From: Sipunculus nudus
Taxonomy: Eukaryota > Annelida > Sipuncula > Golfingiida > Sipunculidae
DNA: 64,000 nucleotides
NCBI GenBank assembly: GCA_026874595.1
Contig: JAPPUL010000024.1
Span: forward strand, 62,001-126,000
Direction: 5' to 3'
Shown here: piece by piece, positions 9,047 to 18,382 of the stretch
Layout: every line of letters begins with the position of its first letter
Position numbering within the stretch: the first letter of the stretch is position 1
Position numbers and translations under genes: made by a program
Notes under the pieces: generated by a model
Told to the model about the DNA's origin: nothing
The model's input: only the letters and a program-made list of their open reading frames with translations
Databases searched by the model: none

Positions 9047-9243
9047 CTAGACGACCTGAGGTCGAACGCTTGCCGGAAGTGACCGGAAATAAGACAGCGA
9101 AATAGATGGACAGTTACTAGGCAGACAGACAGGGAACATTTGGATCTGATCAAATGAAAAACCTCTATCATGGGGAAAACAGTAGCACATATGAATAAGG
9201 TCTTGCTGATTTTCAAAAGTCAAAGAGGAGTAGACAGAGAGAC

Positions 9244-9279
<36 letters not shown>

Positions 9280-9320
9280 GGATAGAGAGACATTAATAGT
9301 GTTGTTATTAGTAGCCATCC
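9047..9320. repeat. Truncated third block start plus (CAGA)n
   Basis: Begins CTAGACGACCTGAGGTCG (a hairpin, CGACCT and AGGTCG around one base) like the openings of A and B. It then follows the A/B start loosely, for example AACATTTGGA, TCAAATGA, ATTTTCAAAAGTC and GAGTAGACAGA. It ends in a CAGA-rich tract at about 9229-9290. After that the similarity to A/B stops, so it is a broken copy. Confidence 0.7.
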
Positions 9321-10146
9321 TATACAAGATAATCCATTTTTGGACAGAAATAAAAATAAAGGAAGTCCAACTGAATCCTTGGCAGTTCTCCTATTCTTGA
9401 GTGCTGGAAATAAGAAAAGCACTGAAAATGAAACTTGAAGAGTTGAACGTCCAGAATGCCGAAATGCAAGCGAAGCCGCGTTCGTGTTAGACAGAGACCC
9501 GACCTCTGGGTAAGGGAGACGTGACCTTTCATTCCTGGACAAATAGGTCGGCCTGAGGACATCTTCAAGTCTGATGATGGCTTAAATTAGTGCTGTCCTT
9601 GAAGAAAAAAGGCAGTCGGTCAGCCTGCGTCCGGGAATTATAAAATTCCAAGAAGTCCTGCCCATCACGGATTAACTGTAATGTCCCCTTCGTGTAATGT
9701 GAAATTTAATATATGTTAAAAATTGGAATCTTTGGTTAAAAAAGGAAAGCAGGGATTTTTAAGGAGTCTGAAGTAGTAAGTAATAAGATAAAAAATTGTG
9801 AGGCCCTAGTTCCGTGGTGGGTTAGGACTTTATATATAAAACTATTTACTGGCATGAGAAAGGGGTGCTGTCAAATTTTTTGGCGCCTGCCGCACGTTTG
9901 TGAATAAAACGGTACACTTGACACGGGCGCGATGGAAATTTAAGAGGAAAGGTAGTAATCCCAAGCCGTAGTTGAGTTGTTTTGACCCCAGAGTTTGCAG
10001 TCCTAGCTGAAATAGGCATGGGACGGGCTCTTTTTTAAACCCGGAACGCCAGAAGAGGCTGGAGATTGAATGAAGGATTGGGCCATTTTTTTATCCGAAA
10101 AACCTGGGAATTGACAATTAAAAAAAATGACAGGGACCTTCTTAGC

Positions 10147-10167
10147 CCGTTCCAGCTCAGGGAACGG
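10147..10167. other. Perfect 7-bp hairpin in spacer
   Basis: CCGTTCC at 10147-10153 and GGAACGG at 10161-10167 are perfect reverse complements around a 7-base loop. Homologues are at 28714-28734 and 56632-56652. Function unknown; seven base pairs can occur by chance in 64 kb. Confidence 0.5.
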
Positions 10168-10680
10168 TCATTAGAATATTGTCGGGAATCCATATTATCC
10201 TACCTGTGGGCTGGGACGGTCCAGAAAACCGCAATTATACGGGTATCCATAAAATTGTATGTCAATTTTTGTCATTAATAAATACATATACATCTATAAC
10301 GCGGACAGCTGGAGAATTCGCGGAGAATTCATCATGATGATATTATTAAATGTGAGCAAAGGTACAATTTATGTTTTGTATCATATTTCCTTAAGAACCT
10401 GTAATTTTGATATCCTGCATGGTTTTGTTACGGTTTGCACAGTAAACTGTTGAAAAAATATATAGTGTTTAGCGTTTTCGTCTGATGTAAGATCGGTAGT
10501 CAATGTTAGCTGGTGATCCAGATTGGTGTTAGTGGCAGTCCCACATTGTTTGCGCTGGTTATTATTTCGGTAATTTAACAGTGAATAAATGTCTTTAGAG
10601 TAATATAGTGGTAGATTTTAAATGATTTTAACGTGTAATTAAAAGTATCATTGCATATAAAATCTCTCCGTGAATTGTCC

Positions 10681-10690
10681 GGGAATTCCC
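10681..10690. promoter_or_regulatory. GGGAATTCCC palindrome (kappaB-like)
   Basis: The 10-base palindrome GGGAATTCCC fits the Rel/NF-kappaB consensus GGGRNYYYCC. It lies 2 bp before the hairpin at 10692-10709. Homologues are at 29248-29257 and 57166-57175; unit 3 has lost it. A single short match has weak predictive value. Confidence 0.3.
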
Positions 10691-10691
10691 C

Positions 10692-10709
10692 GCGTTTACA
10701 TATAAACGC
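10692..10709. other. Perfect GCGTTTA/TAAACGC hairpin
   Basis: GCGTTTA (10692-10698), loop CATA, TAAACGC (10703-10709). Homologues are at 29259-29276 and 57177-57194. Directly adjacent to the GGGAATTCCC palindrome. No known role. Confidence 0.5.
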
Positions 10710-11318
10710 ATTTACCAGCCGTATGAATGTTTTTGTCCGCTTTCATAATGTTTGCCGTGCCCCGGACACAAATTTAAGACGAGATGGACTAAACCCCGCC
10801 CATGTAGGATTGTTTGGACTCTGAAGAAACGAACCCTCGCAGGAAATGCGGTGGGACGGGCTCTTTCTTATTCGATGAACGCTCGAAAAGAGTGGTGAAT
10901 GATTGAAAAAATAGGGTCATTTTCACTGTCATCTTGAATAACGGAATAAATATTTTTTTTTAAATTCATAGAGACTTGGTCATCCAATAACAGCAGAAAA
11001 AAATGTTCTTTCAAATGTTGTGTGGTGTCCATTGTACCCTCGCCCACCGCCGGGATCCAAAGAGAAGCCTGGATTTTACTGCAAAAAAAACACAAACACC
11101 CCCCCCCCCCCCAAAAAAAAAAAAACAAAAACAAAAAAACTTTTATTCATTTTATTTTTATTTTTTATTACTGGATGTAATTGAATATCATGGTTTATTT
11201 ATTGAAAAAATAAGATGCAATTCATTGGATGAAAAGAGATTTTATTAAATATATTGATACATGTTTATAACAGTTTGATATTTGATTTTTTTTAATTTAT
11301 AGACAGACAGTTTGTTAC

Positions 11319-13527
11319 CTCAAATCTGTACTCATGGTCCAACATGCATGTATTTGGTGTTCTTAGACCCATTTTAGGGTGTATATCCATGATAACAAGA
11401 TAATATTACCTTGTTCCCACCAGCAAACATTTCAAGCCCCCAGAAAGCTGATTTCAGCTGAGGACAGTATATGGCTTATTATACACAGGCAAATAGTGTT
11501 TTGGACCACCTCATCTCCACCAGACTCATCACACACACCTGGTTTGGCTATCATTGCAATCCATTTACACCCACTGGCTGGAATCTCAAAGCATTGGGTT
11601 CAAATCCCTCAGAAAAAAAATTAGGGCCAGTTTGAATTTCCAAATCTGGACACAGTGGACATAGATATATACAGAAAAAATCCATTTTTTCCCCTCAAAT
11701 CTGTACTGATGGTCCCACAAACCTGGTTTTGGTGTCATTAGGCCCACTAAAGTGTGTATATACAGGGAAACAAGATAATATTACCCTGTTCCCACAAACA
11801 AAAATTTCATGCCCCCAGAAACCTGATTTCAGGCCAGTTTATGCTTATACACAGTCAAATAGGTTCTGGCCCCCCTCATCCCCACAAAACTCAACACACA
11901 CTCCTGGTTTGGGTATCATTGCAATCCATTTACACCCACTGGCTGGCATCACCAAGCATTTGGCTCAACTCCCTCAGAAAAAAAATTAGGGCCAGTTTGA
12001 ATTTCCAAATCTGGACACAGTGAACATAGTGATATACAGAGAAAATCCATTTCCCCCCCCCCCCCCCCTCAAATCTGTACTGATGGTCCCACAAACCTGG
12101 TTTTGGTGTCATTAGGCCCAGTTTAGGGTGTATATACAGGGAAACAAGATAATATTACCCTGTTCCCACAAACAAAAATTTCATGCCCCCAGAAACCTGA
12201 TTTCAGGCCAGTTTATGCTTATACACAGTCAAATAGGTTCTGGCCCCCCTCATCCCCACAAAACTCAACACACACTCCTGGTTTGGGTATCATTGCAATC
12301 CATTTACACCCACTGGCTGGCATCACCAAGCATTTGGCTCAACTCCCTCAGAAAAAAAATTAGGGCCTGTTTGAATTCCCAAATCTGGACACAGTGAACA
12401 TAGTGATATACAGGGAAAATCCATTTTTTTTTTACCTCAAATCTGTAATGATGGTCCCTAAAACATGGTTTAGGTGTCATTAGGCCCAATTCAAGGTGTA
12501 TATACAGGGAAACAAGATAATATTACCCTGTTGACACAAACAAGAATTTCAAGCCCCCAGAAAGCTGATTTCAGGCCAGTTTATGCTTATACACAGTCAA
12601 ATAGGTTCTGGCCCCCCTCATCCCCACAAAACTCAACACACACTCCTGGTTTGGGTATCATTGCAATCCATTTACACCCACTGGCTGGCATCACCAAGCA
12701 TTTGGCTCAACTCCCTCAGAAAAAAAATTAGGGCCAGTTTGAATTTCCAAATCTGGACACAGTGAACATAGTGATATACAGAGAAAATCTATTTCCCCCC
12801 CCCCCCTCAAATCTGTACTGATGGTCCCACAAACCTGGTTTTGGTGTCATTAGGCCCAGTTTAGGGTGTATATACAGGGAAACAAGATAATATTACCCTG
12901 TTCCCACAAACAAAAATTTCATGCCCCCAGAAACCTGATTTCAGGCCAGTTTATGCTTATACACAGTCAAATAGGTTCTGGCCCCCCTCATCCCCACAAA
13001 ACTCAACACACACTCCTGGTTTGGGTATCATTGCAATCCATTTACACCCACTGGCTGGCATCACCAAGCATTTGGCTCAACTCCCTCAGAAAAAAAATTA
13101 GGGCCTGTTTGAATTCCCAAATCTCGACACAGTGAACATAGTGATATACAGGGAAAATCCATTTTTCCCCCTCAAATCTGTACTGATAGTCCCACAAACC
13201 TGGTTTTGGTGTCATTAGGCCCAGTTTAGGGTGTATATACAGGGAAACAAGATAATATTACCCTGTTCCCACAAACAAAAATTTCATGCCCCCAGAAACC
13301 TGATTTCAGGCCAGTTTATGCTTATACACAGTCAAATAGGTTTTGGCCCCCTTCATCTCCACCAGACTCTTCACAAACACCTGGCTTGGGTTTCATTGCA
13401 ATCCATTCACACCCACTGGCTGGCATCTCCAAGCATATAGCTCAACTTCTTCAGAAAAAAATATAGACCACTTTAAAGTTTATCAAATCTGGTCATAGTG
13501 GTTTATGCAGAAATCAATTGTTCTGAT
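11319..13527. repeat. Six-copy ~370-bp minisatellite array (unit 1)
   Basis: CTCAAATCTG starts monomers at 11319, 11694, 12068, 12436, 12806 and 13171, with a decayed seventh start at 13528; periods are 375, 374, 368, 370, 365 and 357. Shared landmarks include GATGGTCCCACAAACCTGG, GGGAAACAAGATAATATTAC, CCCACTGGCTGGCATC and TCTGGACACAGTGAACATAG. The first and last monomers are the most diverged and the middle ones almost identical, the usual pattern of homogenisation in a tandem array. Junctions carry variable poly-C or poly-T runs. It shares no module with the rest of the unit. Each monomer has ~90-codon open frames, but the period is not a multiple of three and frames do not continue. Confidence 0.93.
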
Positions 13528-13800
13528 CTCAAATCTGAAATAGTGGTCATAGAACATTGGTTGGTTCTTGTATGATTTTATTCAATTTACAATCAATATG
13601 CAGGAAAACCTGGCATTTTATTTTACTTCAATACACCAACAATAAACAATCTAAGGACAAGTGAACAGGCTACCATACATATCTTAGGGAAAGGAAAACA
13701 GCAAAGGTTGTTTACATTGAGGACACATGGCAACTAGGTGGTTGGCGCTGGTCTGTGAAGCTTACGAAGCAGCAATCAAAGGAAGACGATAACAACACAA
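13528..13800. repeat. Decayed 370-bp monomer start and transition
   Basis: Opens with CTCAAATCTGAAATAGTGGTC, a degenerate start of a seventh minisatellite monomer, then loses similarity within about 60 bases. I recognise nothing in the remainder. Confidence 0.5.
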
Positions 13801-14551
13801 TAGAAGTCTTCTTCATGGGCCATCGCACACCCATAGAACACGGCTCCAACTGTCAAGTGTAATGCCCCTGCCGACATTTACTATCACATACTGCCGCCAC
13901 TTATGGTCACGGCAATAGGATGTACTTTTTTATTTGAAGAAAAAACGATCCCAGATTTGACGAAACTTACAATATAAACACATAATGTGACCGAGAGTGT
14001 TAGACGCTATCGAATGCTGAAAACTAAAGGTCTTCAGCATTAAAATAACAGAATTATAGGCGTATCTTTGAATGGTCCCATGTTCTCGTTTGACAAGAAA
14101 TGATGCGAGATATGACGAGATATTCAATTTTGTCACTTCAAACTAGTCAAGTGAATCTCGAACAATAGAAAAATAAAATCTCTGGCATTCAAATGACAGA
14201 GATATTGACATTTGTTCGAATTCTCGAATATTCTCGTTTGGCGGGAGATGGTACGAGATGTGGCGAGATATAAGTTATTATCTTGTTAAGCTCCCAAAAC
14301 GCAACAAAATGCTGAAAACTGCTCCTCTTTAGCCGAAAAGGTGACCAAGTTATATGCATTTCTGTGAAATCTCGTAATTTCTCGTTTGACGGAAAACAGA
14401 GCGAGATTCTACGAGACTTGCAATTAACTGCATTAGTGGCAAGGGAATGCTACCTCATGCAGAAAACTAGACACTTGTAGTATAAATATTAACAGAGATA
14501 GAAGCAAAAAACTTATTATTTTCAGATTGCCAAGTTTTACCCCAAAATTTG

Positions 14552-14565
14552 GTTACCATGGTAAC
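14552..14565. promoter_or_regulatory. X-box/RFX palindrome, block D first
   Basis: GTTACCATGGTAAC. The second block-D copy at 14997-15010 reads GTTACGATGGTAAC and no longer fits the consensus. Confidence 0.52.
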
Positions 14566-14696
14566 AGCAGCGCAAAGCTACATGTACGCAGGAATAAGCC
14601 GACGATCCTAGTTTCAGATAAGACAGTAAACATTGTGCCACGTTTAATATTTTTTTTGGTATTGCAGAAAAATGGTAAGTTGCAGTGTTTCCAGTA

Positions 14697-14713
14697 CCAC
14701 GCCCCCTGGTGGC
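14697..14713 (-). promoter_or_regulatory. CTCF-like site 9
   Basis: Same core, in block D, 132 bp after the X-box at 14552. Absent from unit 3 because of the deletion. Confidence 0.5.
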
Positions 14714-15144
14714 TAATTTAAAAAAATGAAAAAACAAGTTCGAGATAATACAGAAAAACAGAAAATATGTCACTTTTAGAACCTTAGCTGTAAAACTGAC
14801 ACCTCTAAATCGTTTTTAATGAAATCTCGAAAAGTCTCATTTGGCGACAAATGGCACGAGATTTTGCGAGACTCCCGTTAATTTTCCATAGAGCATATTA
14901 AATGCTACACAATGCAAAAAACTAGACCTCTCTAACTTAAAAAATGAAAAATTTTTAGTGAAATTTTCGAATTTTCTGATTTTCCCCCAAAAATACGTTA
15001 CGATGGTAACAATCGACCAGAAAAATTTGCTAGCACTTGGAAAGCTAACATAAAGAGGAATAAAATGAGCTACAGATTATGCGGCTACGATTATTATTGA
15101 CAAAGATATGAAGAAAGTAAAAATGTTAGGTTTTTTGGTGACCC

Positions 15145-15162
15145 TGACCTTGACCTTTGACC
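15145..15162 (-). promoter_or_regulatory. Half-site cluster 8 with DR1 (block D)
   Basis: TGACCTTGACCTTTGACC followed by GATCATGACC, giving a further half-site. The same cluster is at 16594-16611 (duplication) and 18043-18060 (block E). Confidence 0.42.
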
Positions 15163-15303
15163 GATCATGACCAAAAACAATAGGCTCCGAGGAGAACCAA
15201 TCTTACACTTAATGTATAAGTTTCAGAGCGATTGCTTAAAAACTGTGGCCTGTAGCGCGTGTACATACAGACAAACAGACAGACAGACAAACAAACAAAC
15301 AAA

Positions 15304-15543
15304 CATACGCGGGTGACCAACATGCTTGCGAAAATCGAAGATTTCCGGCAAGCAACAAACATACGGAACTGACCAACATACTTGCCGAAATCTTTGATTC
15401 CGGCAAGTAACAAACAGACAGACAAACAGACATACGCAACTGACCAATATGCTTGCGGAAATCGAAGATTTCCGGCAAGCAACAAACAAACATACGCGGG
15501 TGATCAACATGCTTGCGAAAATCGAAGATTTCCGGCAAGCAAT
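15304..15543 (+). repeat. Four-copy hairpin minisatellite (56-71-bp period)
   Basis: CATACG starts at 15304, 15360, 15431 and 15491. Each monomer reads CATACG...GACCAA.AT, then a hairpin: CTTGC(C/G)GAAATC, short loop, GATTTCCGGCAAG, followed by AA(C/T)AAA. Arms are nearly complementary with one extra C on the right. The array follows directly on a (CAGA)n(CAAA)n tract. Duplicated at 16753-16992; homologues at 33869-34108 and 61780-62019; three monomers remain in unit 3 (44730-44913). Confidence 0.88.
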
Positions 15544-16000
15544 AAAGTCTGGACTGTGCCTCCAACATGTATGATAATAGATAGGGCCCGGAAAGGCCGA
15601 CACGCACCGCTGCACACGCCGGCCGCCCCCCGTAAGGACCCTGCCAGCACTTGCGGCGACGGCACTTGACTTGGTGGTTTGGTGAAACACGGCGCGAGAT
15701 CTGACGAAACTTACAATATGACCCCTGAATGTGACTGCGAGTGTCAGGCGCTACCCAACGCTGAAAACCATGTGTCTGTAGCGTAAAAAATGACAGAATT
15801 ATAGGCATTTCTTTGAATGGTCCCGTGTTCTCGTTTCACGAGAAACGTAGCGAGATATGACGAGACTTTCTATTGAATGACTAAGAAGTAAACTAATGCT
15901 ATCTAACGCCAAAAACCAGAGCTTTCTATCGCAAATATTGACAGAGATAGAAGCAGGAAAACTCCGTATTTCAGATTGTCAAGTTTTACCCCAAAATTCG

Positions 16001-16014
16001 GTAACCATGGTAAC
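16001..16014. promoter_or_regulatory. X-box/RFX palindrome, block E first
   Basis: GTAACCATGGTAAC; duplicated at 17450-17463. Confidence 0.5.
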
Positions 16015-16145
16015 GGCAGCACAAGGCTAAATGTACGAAGGAATAAGGCAATGATCCTAGTTTTAGATGCGACAAAAATTATTGTTATATGCTAAATATT
16101 TTTTTAGATATTGCGGAAAAATGATATGTTACAGTGTTTCCAGTA

Positions 16146-16162
16146 CCACGCCCCCTGGTGGC
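16146..16162 (-). promoter_or_regulatory. CTCF-like site 10
   Basis: Same core in block E, between X-boxes at 16001 and 16446. Confidence 0.5.
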
Positions 16163-16445
16163 TATTTCCGAAAAATGAAAAAACAAGTTCGAGATAATAC
16201 AAAACAACAGAAAATATGTCACTTTCAGAACCTTAGCTGTAAAACTGCGACCTGTAAATCGTATTTAATGAAATCTCGAAAAGTCCCATTTGACGACAAA
16301 TGGCACGAGATTTTGCGAGACTTACATTAATTTCGCATAGAGCATATTAAATGCTACGCATTGCAAAAAACTAGGCCTCTCTAACTTAAAAAATGAGAAA
16401 TTTGGAGGGAAATTTTCGAATTTTCTGATTTTCCCCCAAAAATAC

Positions 16446-16459
16446 GTTACCATGGTAAC
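16446..16459. promoter_or_regulatory. X-box/RFX palindrome, block E second
   Basis: GTTACCATGGTAAC; duplicated at 17895-17908. Confidence 0.52.
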
Positions 16460-16752
16460 CATTGACCGGAAAAATTTGCCAGCACTTGGATAGCTAACAT
16501 AGTGAGGAATAAAATGAGCTACAGATTATGCGGCTACGATTATTATTGACAAAGATATGAAGAAAGTAAAAATGTTAGGTTTTTTGGTGACCCTGACCTT
16601 GACCTTTGACCGATCATGACCAAAAACAATAGGCTCCGAGGAGAACCAATCTTACACTTAATGTATAAGTTTCAGAGCGATTGCTTAAAAACTGTGGCCT
16701 GTAGCGCGTGTACATACAGACAAACAGACAGACAGACAAACAAACAAACAAA

Positions 16753-16992
16753 CATACGCGGGTGACCAACATGCTTGCGAAAATCGAAGATTTCCGGCAA
16801 GCAACAAACATACGGAACTGACCAACATACTTGCCGAAATCTTTGATTCCGGCAAGTAACAAACAGACAGACAAACAGACATACGCAACTGACCAATATG
16901 CTTGCGGAAATCGAAGATTTCCGGCAAGCAACAAACAAACATACGCGGGTGATCAACATGCTTGCGAAAATCGAAGATTTCCGGCAAGCAAT
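16753..16992 (+). repeat. Hairpin minisatellite, duplicated copy
   Basis: Exact-looking second copy of the four hairpin monomers at 15304-15543, carried by the 1,449-bp duplication. Confidence 0.88.
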
Positions 16993-17594
16993 AAAGTCTG
17001 GACTGTGCCTCCAACATGTATGATAATAGATAGGGCCCGGAAAGGCCGACACGCACCGCTGCACACGCCGGCCGCCCCCCGTAAGGACCCTGCCAGCACT
17101 TGCGGCGACGGCACTTGACTTGGTGGTTTGGTGAAACACGGCGCGAGATCTGACGAAACTTACAATATGACCCCTGAATGTGACTGCGAGTGTCAGGCGC
17201 TACCCAACGCTGAAAACCATGTGTCTGTAGCGTAAAAAATGACAGAATTATAGGCATTTCTTTGAATGGTCCCGTGTTCTCGTTTCACGAGAAACGTAGC
17301 GAGATATGACGAGACTTTCTATTGAATGACTAAGAAGTAAACTAATGCTATCTAACGCCAAAAACCAGAGCTTTCTATCGCAAATATTGACAGAGATAGA
17401 AGCAGGAAAACTCCGTATTTCAGATTGTCAAGTTTTACCCCAAAATTCGGTAACCATGGTAACGGCAGCACAAGGCTAAATGTACGAAGGAATAAGGCAA
17501 TGATCCTAGTTTTAGATGCGACAAAAATTATTGTTATATGCTAAATATTTTTTTAGATATTGCGGAAAAATGATATGTTACAGTGTTTCCAGTA

Positions 17595-17611
17595 CCACGC
17601 CCCCTGGTGGC
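17595..17611 (-). promoter_or_regulatory. CTCF-like site 11 (duplicate of site 10)
   Basis: Copy of site 10 carried by the 1,449-bp duplication. Unit 1 therefore has one site more than standard units. Confidence 0.5.
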
Positions 17612-17952
17612 TATTTCCGAAAAATGAAAAAACAAGTTCGAGATAATACAAAACAACAGAAAATATGTCACTTTCAGAACCTTAGCTGTAAAACTGCGAC
17701 CTGTAAATCGTATTTAATGAAATCTCGAAAAGTCCCATTTGACGACAAATGGCACGAGATTTTGCGAGACTTACATTAATTTCGCATAGAGCATATTAAA
17801 TGCTACGCATTGCAAAAAACTAGGCCTCTCTAACTTAAAAAATGAGAAATTTGGAGGGAAATTTTCGAATTTTCTGATTTTCCCCCAAAAATACGTTACC
17901 ATGGTAACCATTGACCGGAAAAATTTGCCAGCACTTGGATAGCTAACATAGT

Positions 17953-18209
17953 GAGGAATAAAATGAGCTACAGATTATGCGGCTACGATTATTATTGACG
18001 AAGATATGAAGAAAATAAAGATTTTAGGTTTTTTGGTGACCCTGACCTTGACCTTTGACCGATCATGACCAAAAACAATAGGCTCCGAGGAGAACAGATC
18101 TTACAGTTTATGGATAAGTTTCAGAGCGATTGCTTAAAAACTGTGGCCTGTAGCGCGTGTACATACAGACAAACAAACAGACAGACAAACAAACAAACAA
18201 ACAAACAAA
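17953..18209. repeat. 3' end of block E with half-sites and (CAAA)n
   Basis: E-type continuation of the 47-bp crossover tract (GACGAAGATATG), a half-site cluster with DR1 spacing (18043-18060), ACCAAAAACAATAGG, and a CAGA/CAAA tract (about 18164-18209). Homologous in all four units. Confidence 0.8.
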
Positions 18210-18382
18210 CATACGCGGGTGATCAACATGCTTGCGAAAATCGAAGATTTCCGGCAAGCAACAAACAGACATACGCAACTGACCAACATGCTTGCCGAAA
18301 TCGAAGATTTCCGGCAAGCAATAAACAGACATTTGCGACTGGCGAACCTGCCTGCAGAAATCGAAGATATCCGGCAAGCAAT
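18210..18382 (+). repeat. Three-copy 60-bp hairpin minisatellite
   Basis: Monomers start at 18210, 18270 and 18330. The middle one has the best arms: CTTGCCGAAATC, loop GAA, GATTTCCGGCAAG. The third is decayed. The 60-bp period is a multiple of three, so a 20-residue repeat with no stop appears and makes a 146-codon frame; this is a periodicity effect. Homologues are at 35326-35498, 46131-46303 and 63237-63409. Confidence 0.88.

Larger units (their letters stand above)
9321..11318. repeat. Spacer with little internal repetition
   Basis: About 2 kb, present in units 1, 2 and 4 but deleted in unit 3. I see no gene in it. It holds two weakly similar stretches about 830 bp apart, each with TGGGACGGGCTCTTT (near 10018 and 10850). 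It also has perfect short hairpins at 10147-10167 (CCGTTCC/GGAACGG) and 10692-10709 (GCGTTTA/TAAACGC), the palindrome GGGAATTCCC at 10681-10690, and a C-run followed by an A-run (about 11099-11125) of variable length. The AT-rich 3' part (11140-11310) holds nothing I recognise. Confidence 0.6.
13801..15303. repeat. Block D, diverged copy of the A/B 3' part
   Basis: From about 13811 it resembles block A from about 5153 (shared CATAGAACA, GCTCCAACTGTCAA, AATGCCCCTGCCGACATTT). Then follow TCTCG-dyad monomers, an X-box (14552-14565), a CTCF-like site (14697-14713), a dyad, a mutated X-box (14997-15010, one base changed in the spacer-adjacent C), a half-site cluster with DR1 spacing (15145-15162) and a CAGA/CAAA tract (about 15265-15303). 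It lacks the TTA and poly-T parts of A/B. Confidence 0.8.
15055..16503. repeat. First copy of unit-1-specific 1,449-bp duplication
   Basis: The stretch from GAGGAATAAAATGAGC at 15055 recurs at 16504 with essentially no differences seen over 1,449 bp, and the similar third stretch at 17953 belongs to block E. The 47 bases 15055-15101 are identical in blocks D and E. Upstream of this tract the copy at 16504 looks like E (GATAGCTAACATAGT), and downstream like D (CAAAGATATGAAGAAAGT). That mosaic marks an unequal crossover inside the tract. Units 2, 3 and 4 lack the duplication. Confidence 0.92.
15544..16503. repeat. Block E, another diverged composite module
   Basis: A short GC-rich stretch (15545-15665) with no recognised content leads into sequence related to A/B/D: GACGAAACTTACAATAT, TCTCG dyads near 15830, an X-box (16001-16014), a CTCF-like site (16146-16162), a dyad, and a second X-box (16446-16459). 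The 190- and 155-codon minus-strand frames in this area run through the hairpin minisatellite and are not convincing genes. Confidence 0.75.
16504..17952. repeat. Second copy of unit-1-specific 1,449-bp duplication
   Basis: Repeats the preceding 1,449 bp: D-type half-site cluster (16594-16611), CAGA/CAAA tract, four hairpin monomers (16753-16992), and block E with X-boxes (17450-17463, 17895-17908) and a CTCF-like site (17595-17611). It restores the standard unit order from 17953 onward. Confidence 0.92.

Noticed and set aside
11319-13527. Repeated ~90-codon frames as a tandem peptide gene
   Set aside because: The monomer period (357-375 bp) varies and is not kept in frame; two frames are open in the same monomer; poly-C indels would shift any frame.
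15304-15543. CRISPR array
   Set aside because: Only four copies, the sequence between hairpins is itself conserved, and no cas genes or prokaryotic genes are present.
15223-15808. Minus-strand open frames of 155 and 190 codons, the longest in the window
   Set aside because: They run through the hairpin minisatellite and CAGA/CAAA microsatellites, have repeated Cys-Leu-Ser/Cys-Leu-Phe runs and no domain, and overlap other frames of the same length.
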